NCBI GenBank assembly: GCA_003024785.1
Contig: PUQB01000021.1
Coordinates: 248,001 to 312,000, forward strand
DNA: 64,000 nt
Reading direction: 5' to 3'
DNA from: Selaginella tamariscina
Lineage: Eukaryota > Streptophyta > Lycopodiopsida > Selaginellales > Selaginellaceae
Position numbers and translations under genes: made by a program. Shown here piece after piece: positions 23,790-37,499 of the stretch (within the stretch, counting starts at the first letter, position 1; each line of letters starts with the position of its first letter). Under the pieces are notes generated by a model. That model searched no databases, was not told where the DNA came from, and saw only the letters and a list, made by a program, of their open reading frames with translations.

Positions 23790-24708
23790 TAAAAGAAATT
23801 ACATATTTGTCATGCAACAACCTGCTAAAAATTGAATCATCTTATAATAATATAATGAACTATTGATTATAGTAAATGTAAATTTGTAAACACTTTATTT
23901 CAAAGGTTTATTTTTATTATTATAAATTTTATTGTAATTAATAAATTAGCATAGTACGTGCATTAACACGCATATCCATAACTATCTGTAGATGCTTTTC
24001 ACAGAACATTATTTCCCCTACCCACCGTATTTCGAGATATTATAATTAATTGGACGTGGTACCACTGGCACCGACTGTTAAGGCCATTTACACTAACTTT
24101 TAACTAAATTTATTTACTTAAATATATTTAAGAGTTAAAGGTGATTTATTTTCACACTAATGTTTAATTTAAGTCTTAATTAAGTGAAATACATTCATAC
24201 TAATTCTTAATTTTAGGAAATGTCATTCATATATAATCCTTTAATTTAATTTTCACATGTATAAATACACAGTAAATATTTTATTAACATTTGGAAATCA
24301 CTTAAAAAATGGTCTAAGATATTGTATTGCTTTATTTAATTTTTAAAGATAAGAGAATTAGTGAAAATGTCTCTCACTTAACAGTTAAACAATTAAGGTT
24401 TTTAAATAAATATTTTAAATGAATTTAAAATAAAATTCACTACTTCAACTTAAGTGTAAATCCCGAGGAAATCATGACTTCAGATTGATAGATCAGTCAC
24501 ATGATCTATAATAAATTTAAGTCAATGTCAAACTTAATTCGATGATATCGCCTGAAGATAAGGATTACATATGTAAAAGTGTAAATCGCATGACTTCAGA
24601 TTGATAGATCAGTAAATATAGATTTTACAGAAGCCAATTACACCACATTTGAGCGAGGACCTATATATATATATATATACATATTACTAAGCATCATATC
24701 ACATTAGA
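23790..24708. repeat. OMT copy 1 upstream region
   Basis: About 23790-23945 matches 50216-50340 (duplicated flank). About 24085-24440 is an AT-rich insert absent from copy 4's flank; it starts GGCCATTTACACTAAC and ends near AACTTAAGTGTAAATC, so it may be a worn MITE. The block with GACTTCAGATTGATAGATC occurs twice (about 24475 and 24593) and again upstream of copy 4 (about 51962). A TATA-like AT run lies at 24663-24680, about 30-45 bp before the ATG. Confidence 0.6.
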
Positions 24709-25900
24709 ATGGAGAGCAGTATTAGCACAGAGGATGCACAGGGCCATTTTGAGCTCAAAAGCATGATATTTTCATATATCACTCCGCTCATTCTCAAAGC
24801 TGTTGTTCTTCTTGATATCCCCAATATGCTGGCCAAATCAGGCCCTCTTTCTCTCGATCAAATTGTATCCAAGCTTAAGAATGCAAAGAATCCCCAGAAA
24901 GACGTCCTTCAAAGAATCCTCCACTTCTTAGTTCATAAGAAAGTGTTTAACGAAACAACCGGTGAAAATGGTGAGGTTGTTACTCCATAAACAGCATCTC
25001 CAAGTGGTTAGCCGAAGAATACCACTTGTTACTTCTGCATGCATCCTTATGGTCTAAATGGCTTTCAAAAGATCCACGAAGCTGTCCTTAACGGAGGATA
25101 TGCATATGCCATTGCAAATAAGGTGCATGTCTGGGAGCACGGTAAGTATTCGAGTATAAAAGGTGTTGAACGACGGTATGACTGCGTGGAGTGGTGTTAC
25201 TATGTCCTTAATCCTGGATAACTATGATGGTTTCAAACATATAAATACTCTTGTGGATGTTGGTGGAGGCATAGGCTTATGCATGGATAAGATAGTGCAG
25301 AAATATCCCAATATCAAAGGTATTAACTTCGATCTCCCACATATTATCGAGACTGCTCCAAACTATACAGGTTCGTTTTAACAGAATATATATATATATA
25401 GGGAATAAGCACATATATATGAGGTATACATGTTTCAAGTTGACAGTGTATAAAGAACACTTACTTTATATTGCAGGAGTTCATCATGTGGCTGGAGATA
25501 TGTTTGAGTCTGTTCCTAGTGGAGATGCTATGATGATTAAGGTAAGCTTTCTCACAAGCACACATGTACACTGACACACTGTTTAACTGCTCACATCTTG
25601 TTTTTAGTCCGTTTTCATTAATTTTAACGACCAAGATTGCCTCAAGTTGCTCAAGAACTGTTACAATGCACTTCCTAATGGTGGTAAGGTTATTGTCGTG
25701 GAGCTGATCCACACCATGGATGGTCCCTTTGAATTTGATCTTGATATGATAATGGTTGGATATACCGACGGAGGGAAAAGCCGGACATTTGAAGAGCACA
25801 AAGCTCTCTTGAAAAGAGCGGGTTTTCTAACATCACTGTGAAGAATGTACCTTCTAAGGAGCAAGTTATAGAGGCTTATAAAATGGACAAAGAGTCTTAA
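24709..25900 (+). pseudogene. O-methyltransferase copy 1 (COMT-like), frame broken
   Basis: Class I plant SAM-dependent O-methyltransferase family. Exons 24709-25370, 25477-25541 and 25608-25900. Start MESSISTEDAQGHFELK, N-terminal dimerisation region, SAM motif LVDVGGGIGLCMDKIV, GDMFESVPSGDAMMIK, then the catalytic region SVFINFNDQDC, where COMT has WICHDWSDxHC: catalytic His is Ile and the next Asp is Asn. GGKSRT replaces GGKERT, losing a catalytic Glu; the Glu in VVELIHTMDG is kept. Compared with the other copies there are single-base and short indels in exon 1 (near 24978 and 25148) and near the 3' end (25810 and 25896). A poly-A signal AATAAA follows at about 25923. Length would be about 345 residues, normal for the family. 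Confidence 0.85.
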
Positions 25901-27559
25901 CTCTTAAGTGGTTTGTGTTATCAATAAAGAAGATTATCTTAATATGCAAATATTGCTTGAACAATACTGAATTGTTTTCATTATTTTTTAACTATACATT
26001 ATAAAGTACTGTATATTAGGAAGTCAAATATATAAACAAATACTGGATATAAGATTATATTTCATTTTAATTTTAATTACTTTTCAATTTGTTTTGTTTG
26101 TTTGTTATTAATTATAAATTAAAATATTATTTTAGCCATATTTTTTTACTCTGATTTGTTTATTATACCGAACCTTTGTTGTTGATTCCGTTGATTTTTT
26201 TTAAATTCTTTTATCTATTTTATTATTAAATTATAATATTTTTTTTTCATCATAATCATATAATTTATTATAATTCATGTTAAACTCTGATTCAATTTAC
26301 GTAAGGATTGTTTGGAATATAGTAATTCTAACATAATTTATTGAGTAATGAAGACTATTTTTAATTGCAGAAGGACACCTAAGTTCTTCAAATAATAAAA
26401 ATTTATTATTTTAATTTATATATTTACTAAATTTTAACATTTACCTTTTGCATAGTAATTTGTGACAACTTAAATGAATTTAAATTGGATTTTCTTTTTC
26501 TTTTACCGTTGGCTGTATTGAATTTATTTATATTATAAATTGCTTGTAACTTGCTAAGGTTAAGTATAAGAAATATGAAACTGAAAGACGATTGTATTAA
26601 GGAGAAACCCTAGTTTTATAGTGCAAAATGACAACAGTATTTTGTATGCTACCAATAGTATATGCTACTTTACATTATCCTTCTCTATGTTGTGTGCTTT
26701 ATTTTATATAAATAATTGTTTTCGCGTATAAAATTCTAAAGAATATTCTTATGCATACATATATAAGGTAAACGAGGTGCGTAGCAGCGTGGATGACCAA
26801 ATTAAATTAGATTAAGTGTTATAAATATGAAATTAATTAAATATATTATAGCAAATTGAGATGAAATAGAATAACATCCATTATATATATATATCTTAAT
26901 TTATGACAAATTAGAATGGATTAAATAAATAAGTAGTGTCATTTTCTTAAATTAGTTATTTTATATTATGATATATATGGTTAATTTGTGTTAAATTTTA
27001 TAAATTATAAATTATAAATTAAAATATATTTAGTTGAAGTGTATGGAGTTTTAAATTGAAATATAAAAATTAAAATATTAAAATTTAAACTATATATATA
27101 AATAAGAAAGTCTTCAAAGATATATATATGCAATTTTCTTTTGAATTAAATAAAGACTTATATGTAATTGTTTCATATGTACACACCTAATGACTAAGCA
27201 TAATGTTAATTATATTAAATTTATATATATATAAAAATTTTAAAGCTAATATATATATACAATTATGAAAATCAATATATAAATTAACACACATAATCTT
27301 AATGCATATGGATTCTTGTAAAGGCTGATATATGCGTATTCTTAGCATGTGTATGTATCCAATATGTACTTATATACTTCACGTTAAATAATAGAACAAT
27401 TTTAATTAAATTTAATTCATATATATATGTAGGCTAATATATAGGGGCCCTTTGCATGCACCTTCTTAGTTTATATTATGTAGGCACAAAGAATTCTTTT
27501 TAATTTATAATTGATTAACTTTGTTAAAGTATAAAATAAAGTTGTTCATAAGATTTGAA
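25901..27559. repeat. OMT copy 1 downstream flank and spacer unit A
   Basis: About 25980-26600 corresponds to the 3' flanks of copies 2 and 4. About 26720-27500 is spacer unit A: it starts near ATAAAATTCTAAAGAATATTC and recurs at about 34940-35560, 37500-38050 and 38160-38770. Very AT-rich, non-coding. Intact target sequence for the Ty3 element found after copy 4 is at about 26213-26236. Confidence 0.7.
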
Positions 27560-30500
27560 TTACATAAAAAATCAAAAGGCCACCTAATGATATAATAAAG
27601 AATGTTAAAATACATTTTTGTGACGCATTTTATACAACCCTTATTATGTATTGCATGGGGGCTTATAAGAGAGCGATTCCGACTCATATGTAGTAAAATA
27701 TTAGTTTTAAAAAAATAAATGAGGTGACAGTGCATTTATTAATGTCGAATAGATTTTTAAAAAAAAACTAATATTTAACAAAGCTGAACTGTCATATTTT
27801 ATTCAATCTTACTTTTCAAGAAACATGCAGCATTTACTTTTTATCAATAAATCAATTATTTTAAAAAGCTCTTAAGTTTAATTTTCAATTACTTTTTTAA
27901 ATTGAGATAAATTAAATCTTTTTATAATATTTTAAAAGAATCTTTTATGTTCTATAATTTTAATATATTTTTGAATAAGATATTATATCGTATTATTATA
28001 ATAAAGAATTCACATGGCATTAATGATATCATTAATATTATTAATATTGAATGTAAGTTTATAGGATTTAGTATATTCTTATTTTAATATTTAAATTAGT
28101 AGTAAAATTTATATTTAAAAATGAAATTCCACTATTGATTTTAAAATTAAAATTAAATATTTAAATTTATAATGTATAAACTTAATTATAAAATAATAAT
28201 GTAATTTTATAATGTATTTAATATATTATTTTTAAATTAAAGAGGATTGAAGATACATACTTTGTACTATATAATTTTGTATCTTTATTTACATTATTTG
28301 CAATTTAAATTTGAGATTTATAAATGTCTTTTTTTTTTTTTTCACTTTTGCATTATCATTTCATAAACATTTTACTAATACATAATCTATGTAAACCAAT
28401 TTAAATTTGAGATTTGTAAATGGTTTTTATTTCACTTTTTACATTGTCATTTCATAAACATTTTACTAATACATATCTATGTGTTTACATATATCATGCA
28501 TATCTTAAATTAATTATATATCCTTGTTAGTGTCTATAGGGTATTTTTAAATCTAATGATATAAAAAGAATGTTAAAATACATTTTTTGTGACGCATCTT
28601 ATACAACCCTTCTTATGTATTAAAGTGGGGCTTTTAAGAGAGCGAGTCCGACTTGTCTGCAATAAAAATATTAGTTTTTTAAAAAATATATAATTCTAGG
28701 GAGGTGACAGTGCATTTATTAACATCGAATAAAGTTTTTTAAAAACTAATATTTAACAAAGTTGAACTGTCGTATCTTATTTCGATTTTACCTTTTGGGT
28801 AACATGCAGCATTTGTTACTTTTTATCATAAATCAATTATTTTAAAAAGCTCTTGAGTTTAGTTTTCAATTGCTTTTTTAAATTGAGATAAATTAAAATC
28901 TTTTTATATATTTTTAAATAAATATTTTAAAAGAATCTTTATATTCTATAATTTTAATATATTTTGAATAAGATATTTTATCGTATATTACAATAAAGAA
29001 TTCACATGCATTAATGATATCATTAATATTATTAATATCGAAGGATTTAGTATATTCTTATTTTATAATTTAAATTAGTAGTAAAATTTATATTTAAAAA
29101 TGAAATTCCACTATTGATTTTAAATTAAAATTAAAATATTTTAAATTTATAATGTATAAACTTAATTATAAAACTAATAATGTGATTTTAATAAATTATA
29201 ATATATATAACCTAATGCATTTAATTATTATTTTAAGTTAAAGAGGATTGAAGATACGTACTTTGTACTATATAATTTCTTATCTTTATTTACATTATTT
29301 ATAATTTAAATTTGAGATTTGTAATGTTTTTTTTTTTTCACTTTTTGCATTGTCATTTCATAAAAATACATAATCTATGTAAACCAATTTAAAATTTGAG
29401 ATTTGTAAATGTTTTTTTTTTTCACTTTTTACCATTGTTCATTTCATAAACATTTTACTAATACATAATCTATGTTTACATATATATGCATATCTTAATT
29501 AATTATATATCCTTGTTAGTGTCTATAAGGTATTTCTAAATCTAATGATGATAACAAAGAATGTTAAAATACATTTTTGTGACGCATCTTATATAGCCCT
29601 TCTTGTGCATTGGAGCGGGGCTTTTAAGAGAGGGATTTAATTCGTCTGCAATAAAATATATAATTCTAGTGAGGTGACAATGCATTTATTGACATCGAAT
29701 AAATTTTTTTAAAAAAAAACTAATATTTAACAAAGCTGAAACTGATTTAGATTTTACCTTTTAGGTAACATGCAGCATTTATTATTTTTTATCATAAATC
29801 AATTATTTTAAAAAGCTCTTGAGTTTAATTTTCAATTACTTTTTTTAAATTAAATTTTTTTTATAATATTTTAAATAATATTAAAAGAATCTTTATACTC
29901 TATAATTGTAATATATTTTGAATAAGATATTATATTGTATTATTACAATAAAGAATTCACATGGCAGTAATGATATCATTATTATTATTAATATTAAATG
30001 TAAGTTTATAGAATTTAGTATATTCTTATTCCACTATTGATTTTAAAATTAAAATTAAAATATTTTAAATTTATAATGTATAAACTTAATTATAAAACTA
30101 ATAATGTGATTTTAATAAATTATAATATATTAACCTAATGCATTTAATATATTATTTTAAGTTAAAGAGGATTGAAGATATGTACTTTGTACTATATAAT
30201 TTCTTATCTTTATTTATATTATTTACAATTTAAATTTGAGATTTGTAATGTTTTTTTTCCCACTTTTTGCATTGTCATTTCATAAACATTTTACTAATAC
30301 ATAATCTACGTGCTTACATATATCATGCATATCTTAGATTAATTATATATCCTTGTTAGTGTATTTCTAAATCTAATGATATAACAAAGAATGTTAAAAT
30401 GCATTTTTGTGACGCATCTTATATAACCCTTCTTATGTATTGGAGTGGGGCTTTTAAGAGAGCGAGTCCGACTCGTCGTGCAATAATATTTTTATGAAAT

Positions 30501-31560
30501 GACAATGCAAAAAATACATAATCTATGTAAACCAATTTAAATTTGAGATTTGTAAATGTTTTTTTTTTTACTTTTTACATTGTCATTTCATAAACATTTT
30601 ACTAATACGTTTACATATATCATGCATATCTTAAATTAATTATATATCCTTGTTAGTGTCTATAGGGTATTTCTAAATGATGATATAACAAAGAATGTTA
30701 AAATGCATTTTTTGTGACGCATCTTATATAACCCTTCTTATGTATTGGAGTGGGGCTTTTAAGAAAGCGAGTCCGACTTGTCTGCAATAAAAATATTAAT
30801 TTTTAAAAAATATATTTCTAGGGAGGTGACAGTGCATTTATTGATGTCAAATAGATTTTTAAAAAAATTAATATTTAACAAAGCTGAACTGTCGTATTTT
30901 ATTTCGATCTTACCTTTCAAGTAACATGCAGTATTTATTACTTTTTATCAATAAATCAATTATTTTAAAAAGCTCTTGAGTTTAGTTTTCAATTACTTTT
31001 TTTAAATTGAGATAAATTAAATCTTTTTATAATATTTTAAAAGAATCTTTATGTTCTATATATTTTGAATAAGATATTATATCGTATTATTACAATAAAG
31101 AATTCACATGGCATTAATAATATCATTATTATTATAATATTAAATGTAGGTTTATAGAATTTAGTATATTCTTATTTTAATATTTAAATTAGTAGTAAAT
31201 TTATATTTAAAAATGAAATTCCACTATTGATTTTAAAATTAAAATTAAAATATTTTAAATTATAATGTATAAACTTAATTATAAAACTAATAATGTGATT
31301 TTAATAAATTATAATATATATAACCTAATGCATATATTATTTTAAATTAAAGAGGATTGAAGATACATACTTTGTACTATATAATTTCTTATCTTTATTT
31401 ACATTATTTGCAATTTAAATTTGAGATTTGTAAATGTTTTTTTGTTTTCACTTTTGCATTGTCATTTCATAAACATTTTACTAATACATAATCTATGTGT
31501 TTGCATATATCATGCATATCTTAAATTAATTATATATCTTTATTAGTGTCTATGGTATTT
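27560..31560. repeat. Tandem array of spacer unit B (about 0.83-0.99 kb)
   Basis: A landmark with TTTTGTGACGCAT followed by AACCCTT occurs at about 27618, 28588, 29578, 30408 and 30711, giving units of about 970, 990, 830 and 303 (a partial one), then a last unit to 31560. Each unit carries GAGGTGACAGTGCATTTATT, then TAACATGCAGCATTT, then TTTCACTTTTGCATTGTCA. Single copies of unit B occur at about 35620-36430 and 38840-39500. AT-rich, no coding capacity. Confidence 0.85.
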
Positions 31561-32244
31561 CTAAATCCATTAGGTATTTTACCTTTAGGTTCATTGTTAT
31601 ACTAAAATTTATGAAAGTTATAAATTACTTTTTAAAATATTTTATAAGTCAAATATTTATTATTTAATAGTCCTTTTGTCTACATATTGGCTTTTGTATA
31701 GTTTATTTTATTTATTTTATTTTATTTAATGTTCACTCTAGGTTTATATTATTTTTAATGTATTTTTATTTAATGCTCATTCAGTTAAAAAGGACTACCA
31801 AACAACTCTGCAACTACACAGTGAAACCTCCCAATGTTTAATAAAAGTATCAATGAATTTAAGCTGTACTGAAAGAGACTTTTAAAACCTCTTTAGATTT
31901 TACTTGAAATTTTGCTTATCCATTCATTTATGTTACCCGAAGAGGTTGAGTAGTCTCTTTCGTTCCTATTTCAAATGTATATATCCTTATTTATGTAAAA
32001 GATGGATTATAATAATGGAGATGGTCAATTCTATATTATACAATTCAAACATAAGTACGAATTAATAATGTGGAAGGGATTCTTATTTAGTTTTAAAATC
32101 AGAAGATATTTATTATTATTATTGTTAAGTAAATACTTGATAAAATGTATATTTAAAATTTAATTTTGCTATAACATTTAAATATATCAGTATATATATA
32201 TATCAATATAAATGCTCACATTACCAAGGGCATATCACATTAGA
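31561..32244. promoter_or_regulatory. OMT copy 2 upstream region with inverted segment
   Basis: About 31835-32185 is the reverse complement of the corresponding segment upstream of copy 3 (about 40205-40560) and of the orphan upstream block at 37140-37480. The DNA on both sides is in normal orientation. The proximal 60 bp, with TATATATATATC then AATAAATGCTCACAT-like sequence, is the same as in copy 3 and likely holds the core promoter. Confidence 0.75.
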
Positions 32245-33463
32245 ATGGAGAGTAGTGTTAGCGCAGAGGATGCACAGGGCCACTTTGAGCTCAAAAGCAT
32301 GATATCTCATATATCACTCCGTTCATTCTCAAAGCTGTTGTTCTTCTTGAAATCCCCAATATGCTCGCCAAATTAGGCCCCTTTCTCTCGATCAAATCGT
32401 ATCCAATCTTAAGAATGCAAAGAATCCCCAGAAAGACGTCCTTCAAAGAATCCTCCACTTCTTAGTTCATAAGAAAGTGTTTAACGAAACAACCGGTGAA
32501 AATGGTGAGGTTTGTTACTCCATAAACAGCATCTCCAAGTGGTTAGCCGAAGAATACCACTTGTTACTTCTGTGCATGCATCCTTATGGTCTAAATGGCT
32601 TTCAAAAGATCCACGAAGCTGTCCTTAACGGAGGATATGCATATGCCATTGCAAATAAGGTGCATGTCTGGGAGCACGGTAAGTACGATTCGGAGTATAA
32701 CAAGGTGTTGAACGACGGTATGACTGCGTGGAGTGGTGTTACTATGTCCTTAATCCTGGATAACTATGATGGTTTCAAACATATAAATACTCTTGTGGAT
32801 ATTGGTGGAGGCATAGGCTTATGCATGGATAAGATAGTGCAGAAATATGCCAATATCAAAGGTATTAACTTCGATCTCCCACATATTATCGAGACTGCTC
32901 CAAACTATACAGGTTCGTTTTAACAGAATATATATAGGGAATAAGCACATAATATGAGGTATACATGTTTCAAGTTGTACAAAGAACACTTATTTTATAT
33001 TGCAGGAGTTCATCATGTGGCGGAGATATGTTTGAGTCTGTTCCTAGTGGAGATGCTATGATGATTAAGGTAAGCTTTCTCACAAGCACACATGTACACT
33101 GACACACGTGTTTAACTGCTCACATCTGTTTTTTAGTCCGTTTTCATTAATTTTAACGACCAAGATTGCCTCAAGTTGCTCAAGAACTGTTACAATTGCA
33201 CTTCCTAACGGTGGTAAGGTTATTGTCGTGGAGCTGATCCACACCATGGATGGTCCTTTGAATTTGATCTTGATATGATAATGGTTGGATATACCGACGG
33301 AGGGAAAAGCCGGACATATGAAGACATAAAGCTCTCCTTGGAAAAGAGCGGGTTTTCTAACATCACTGTGAAGAATGTACCTTCTAAGGAGCAAGTTATA
33401 GAGGCTTATAAGATGGACAAAGATCTTAAGTGGTTTTGTGTTATCAATAAAGAAGCTTCTTAA
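32245..33463 (+). pseudogene. O-methyltransferase copy 2 (COMT-like), most complete
   Basis: Exons 32245-32912, 33006-33069 and 33137-33463. From FNETTGENGEVCYSI (32480) to the end of exon 1 (32912) the frame is open through HPYGLNGFQKIHEAVLNGG, MTAWSGVTMSLILDNYDGF and LVDIGGGIGLCMDKIV. The C-terminus is the best preserved of the family, ending KWFCVINKEAS before AATAAA at about 33446. Breaks: a 2-base loss in the MIFSYITP segment (about 32308) and changes near 32370-32385, a base missing in exon 2 (GTGGCGGAGAT, about 33022) and an extra base in exon 3 (ACAATTGCAC, about 33193). Like copy 1 it has SVFINFNDQDC and GGKSRT, so the COMT His and Glu are absent. If the indels are assembly errors this would be a near-normal 345-residue protein. 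Confidence 0.85.
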
Positions 33464-34086
33464 CAATACTGCATTATTTTTTAACTATACATTATAAAGT
33501 ACTGTATATTAGGAAGTCAAACATATATAAACAACAATGATATAAATTATATTTCATTTTAATTTTAATTACTTTTATAATTTTTTTGGTCTGTTTGTTA
33601 TTAATTATAAATTAAATATCATTCTGTAATCATTTTTTCTTCAATCATTTTTACTCTGATTTGTTTATTATATGGAACCTTTGTTTGAAACGGAATGGAA
33701 CCTTTGTTGATTCCGTTTCAAACATTGATTATTTTATATGATTCTTTTATTTATTTTAAATTATAATTAAAACTTTTTTAATCATGATCATATAATGTAT
33801 TAAAATTCATGTTGAACTCTGATTCAATTTACTTAAGGATTGTTTGACACTAATTTATTTTAATTATTATATATAATGAATTTAACATTTACCTTTTTAC
33901 GTAGTAATTTGACATCTTAAATGAATTTAAAATTGGATTTTCTTGTTTCTTTTATGGTTGGATCTGTATTGAATTTATATTATATTTATAATTACCTGTA
34001 ACTTGCTAAGCTTACAGTATAAGAAATAAGGAGAAACCCTAATTATACAGTGCAAAATTTTCAAACGTTTTAAGAAGCTTTATTTA

Positions 34087-34913
34087 GCCCACTTTCCACT
34101 AGCGGTGGTTATTTGGCCGGTGGTAAATTAAAATAATGCCACTCATTAATTATTACTCCACTGTGCTTTCCATTAGAGTGGTTAATTGAATTAAAAAATA
34201 AATTAGTGATGCATAATTTTTATTTAATCAATTATTATAAACATATATATATTATATATACATATGTAATAAATGTGCACCTACTCAGTATTTTTAATTA
34301 AAAAAAATATTAAAACTCTAACTTTTCATTGTTATTTTTTATATAGAATGATTAATTTATAGTTTATACTAATGTCTTTCTATATGTATGTATAACAATG
34401 TATACACACACACACACACACACACACAACACCATATATATATATATATATATATAATATATATATTACACAAACATGTGAGTGTGTTGAGAGAAAGAGA
34501 GATCTACAATAACTTATGTTTTTTCTGCAAAATAAGTAATTAACTGATGTGTCTATATATATATATATAATATTCTTACATGTAAATGAGTGATATTTTG
34601 CTAATTAAAGTTCTAATTTATTTATTTTTTCATTGATTTTTTTGAAAGCTAAAAAAAAGTAAAACCTAATTTCATTAATCTTATACACGTGTCATTCAAT
34701 TATGCCCGGTAGCCATAACAACCGGGCAAAATTGCCCGGTTATTAGACTACCACCGAAAAAGCCATGTAGGCGCCACATAGGTGCCACGTAAGTGCCATG
34801 TAGATATTAAATTATAAATAACCAGCAAGTGGAAACCAAACCCATGGTAGAATAAATAATTTCTTTTATTTGATTGGTTGAGGCAATTAACCACCCGCTA
34901 GTGGAAGTGGGCC
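34087..34913. mobile_element. MITE with 25-bp inverted ends
   Basis: Left end GCCCACTTTCCACTAGCG and right end (read inward) GGCCCACTTCCACTAGCGGG are inverted repeats of about 25 bp. TTA lies at 34084-34086 and 34914-34916, so a PIF/Harbinger-type TTA duplication is possible, though one base at the right edge is ambiguous. The equivalent flank of OMT copy 1 (about 26690-26715) lacks it, which confirms insertion. It contains a GCCCGG palindromic patch (about 34703-34742), a decaying run of GCCACRTAGGT-like 11-mers (about 34765-34803) and CA/TA microsatellites (34405-34465). No transposase. Confidence 0.8.
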
Positions 34914-34939
34914 TTAAACAATAATTTTTTTTCACGTAA

Positions 34940-37485
34940 TAAAATCTTAAAGAATATTCTCATGCATAATAAGGTGTAGATGACCAAATTAAATTAAGGT
35001 TATACATATCAATTAATTAAATATATTAGCAAAATTGAGATGATATAGAATGAAGTTCATTAAATATATATATTTAATTTATAACAATTAGAATGGATTA
35101 AATAAGTAAGTGTCATTTTCTTAATTAGTTTCTTATATTATGATATATATGTTTAATGTGTTAAATATTATAGAATTATAAATTAAAAAGATATTTAGTT
35201 GAAGTGTATGGAGTTTTAAATTAAAATTTAAAAGTAAAAATTAAAAATTTAAGACTTTGAAGTATATATATAAATAAGAAAGATTTCATAATTATATATT
35301 ATAATAATATATAATATATATATATATATATATAATATTATATAATAATAAATAATTATGAAATCAATATATAAATTAGCATACATAATTTAAATGCATA
35401 TGGATTCTTGCAAAGACTGATATATACATATTTTTAGTATATGTATCTCAATGTATATATGTACTTATGTATTTCATGTTAAATAATAGAGCAATTTTAG
35501 TTAAATTTAATTATATATAAGTGGTCTACGTATTTCTGTTTTGATGTATATTACTCATTTCATATGCATGTAGATAAAAAAAATCTTTGGTAAATATAAA
35601 ATAAAGTTTATTGCCATAACAACAAATATTAAAATACATTTTTGTGACCCATTCCTTTTTCTGATGCAAACAGTCCCTCTTTTATTTACGTGAGTCCAAC
35701 TCGTTATAGTAAAAATATTATTTTTAAATTTATATTTTGGTGAGGGTGACAATGCATTTATTAATGTCAAAGAAATATTAAAAAATAATGTCAATAAAGT
35801 TGAATTGTTCTTATTTTGATTTTATTTTAAAGTAACATGCAGCATTTATTATTTTTAATTAGAAATTAATTATTTTAAAAAGCTTTTGAATTAGTTTTCA
35901 ATTTTTTCTTAAATATAAGATAAATTAAATCTTTTTATAATATTTAAATAAATATTTTTAAAGAATCTTTATATTTTAATATGTTTTGAATAAGATACCA
36001 TATCATATTTATACAATAAGGAATTCAAATGGCATTAATGATATCAATATTATTATTAATATTAATATGTAAGTTTAATTATTTTAGTATATTTTTATTT
36101 TAAAATTTAAATTAGTAGTAAAATTTATATTTAAATATAAAATTTCACTATTGATTTTAAAATTAAATTAAAAATATTTAAATTTATAATGTATATACTT
36201 AATTGTCAAATTATTAATGCAATTTAATAAATTATAATATATATAACCTAATGTATTTAATATGTTATTAAAATTAAAGAGGACTTAAGATACATACTTT
36301 GTACTATATAATATTTTTTATCTTTATTTATTATTACAATTTAATTTTAATATTCATAAATGTTTTTTTCACCTTTTGCATTGTCATTTCATAAACATTT
36401 TACCAATACATAATCTACGTGTTTACAAATATCATCACATATCTTAAATTTAATTATATTTATAACTAATGTGTGAAAATATGTTAAACTATTTTTATCT
36501 TAATATCATAATTATATTCACACTATGAATATATGTTAATTTTATTTATATTTATTTATTAATTTTCTTAAGTTAAATTATTATTTGATTTGGTGTTTAT
36601 ACTTTCAATTTCATTATATTTTTACACCTCACTTTATAAGGTACATTAGAAGCTCATTTCATTATCATTATAACATAATGTACAATTGAACTTAATTTTA
36701 ATAGAAGTTTTATTAAATTCTTTAATTCTATTTTATAACCTTTATATGTATTTTTAATAAATATATCAAATTGGTTTTCTCTTTAATTTACTCTTGTAAT
36801 AACCACCAATCCTTTTCATACAGTCATTCCTTTTAAGTTCATATCTATGTATATGTATATAAAATTATTTATAGGTAATAATAAATATCTAAATCCATTA
36901 TATATTTTAATTAAGTTACTTTTAGTTTAGGTTCATTGTGTACAAAATTTATGAAAGTATTGTATAATCCAAATATTTACATATTTAAGAATTCTTTTAT
37001 TTACATAATTGGCTTGTATATTGACAAAGAATGTTTTTTTTTAATGTTTTGTTATTTAATGTCAATTTAATTTTTTTAATATATTTTTATTTAATTAATA
37101 AGCCTACCAAACAACTCTACAACTACACAATGGAAACCCAATATTCAATAAAGTAATGTTATAAATCAAATTAAATTATATACATAAATTTTATAAGTAA
37201 TTTACTTATAGTAACAAACATCTTTTGATTTTAAAAACTAGATAAGAATACCTTCAACATTATTAATTCGTACTTATGTTTGGATTGTACAGTATAGAAT
37301 TGATCCATCTTCATTATTATAATTATGTTTTACATATATAAAAGATATATACATTTAAAAATAAGAACAAAAGAATTACTCAACCTTCTTTAGGTAACAT
37401 AAATGAATGAATAAGCAAATTTCAAGTAAAATCTAAAGAGGTTTAAACGTCTCTTTCAGTATGGCTCAAATTTAATTATATTAAA
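34940..37485. repeat. Spacer units A, B, C after OMT copy 2
   Basis: Unit A (about 34940-35560), unit B once (about 35620-36430) and unit C (about 36430-37485). Unit C includes the block that normally lies upstream of an OMT gene (CAACTCTACAACTACACAAT at about 37112, and CTCTTTCAGTATGGCTC at about 37451). No OMT gene follows: at about 37485-37500 the sequence passes straight to unit A, which normally begins downstream of an OMT. Confidence 0.7.
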
Positions 37486-37499
37486 ATTATCATAATATA

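Noticed and set aside
23453-23835. Open frames with VCVC and THTH runs on both strands
   Set aside because: Caused by CA/TG repeats in the truncated METTL intron.
27560-31560. CRISPR-like or prokaryotic repeat array
   Set aside because: Units are near 1 kb, AT-rich and divergent, in a plant nuclear context.
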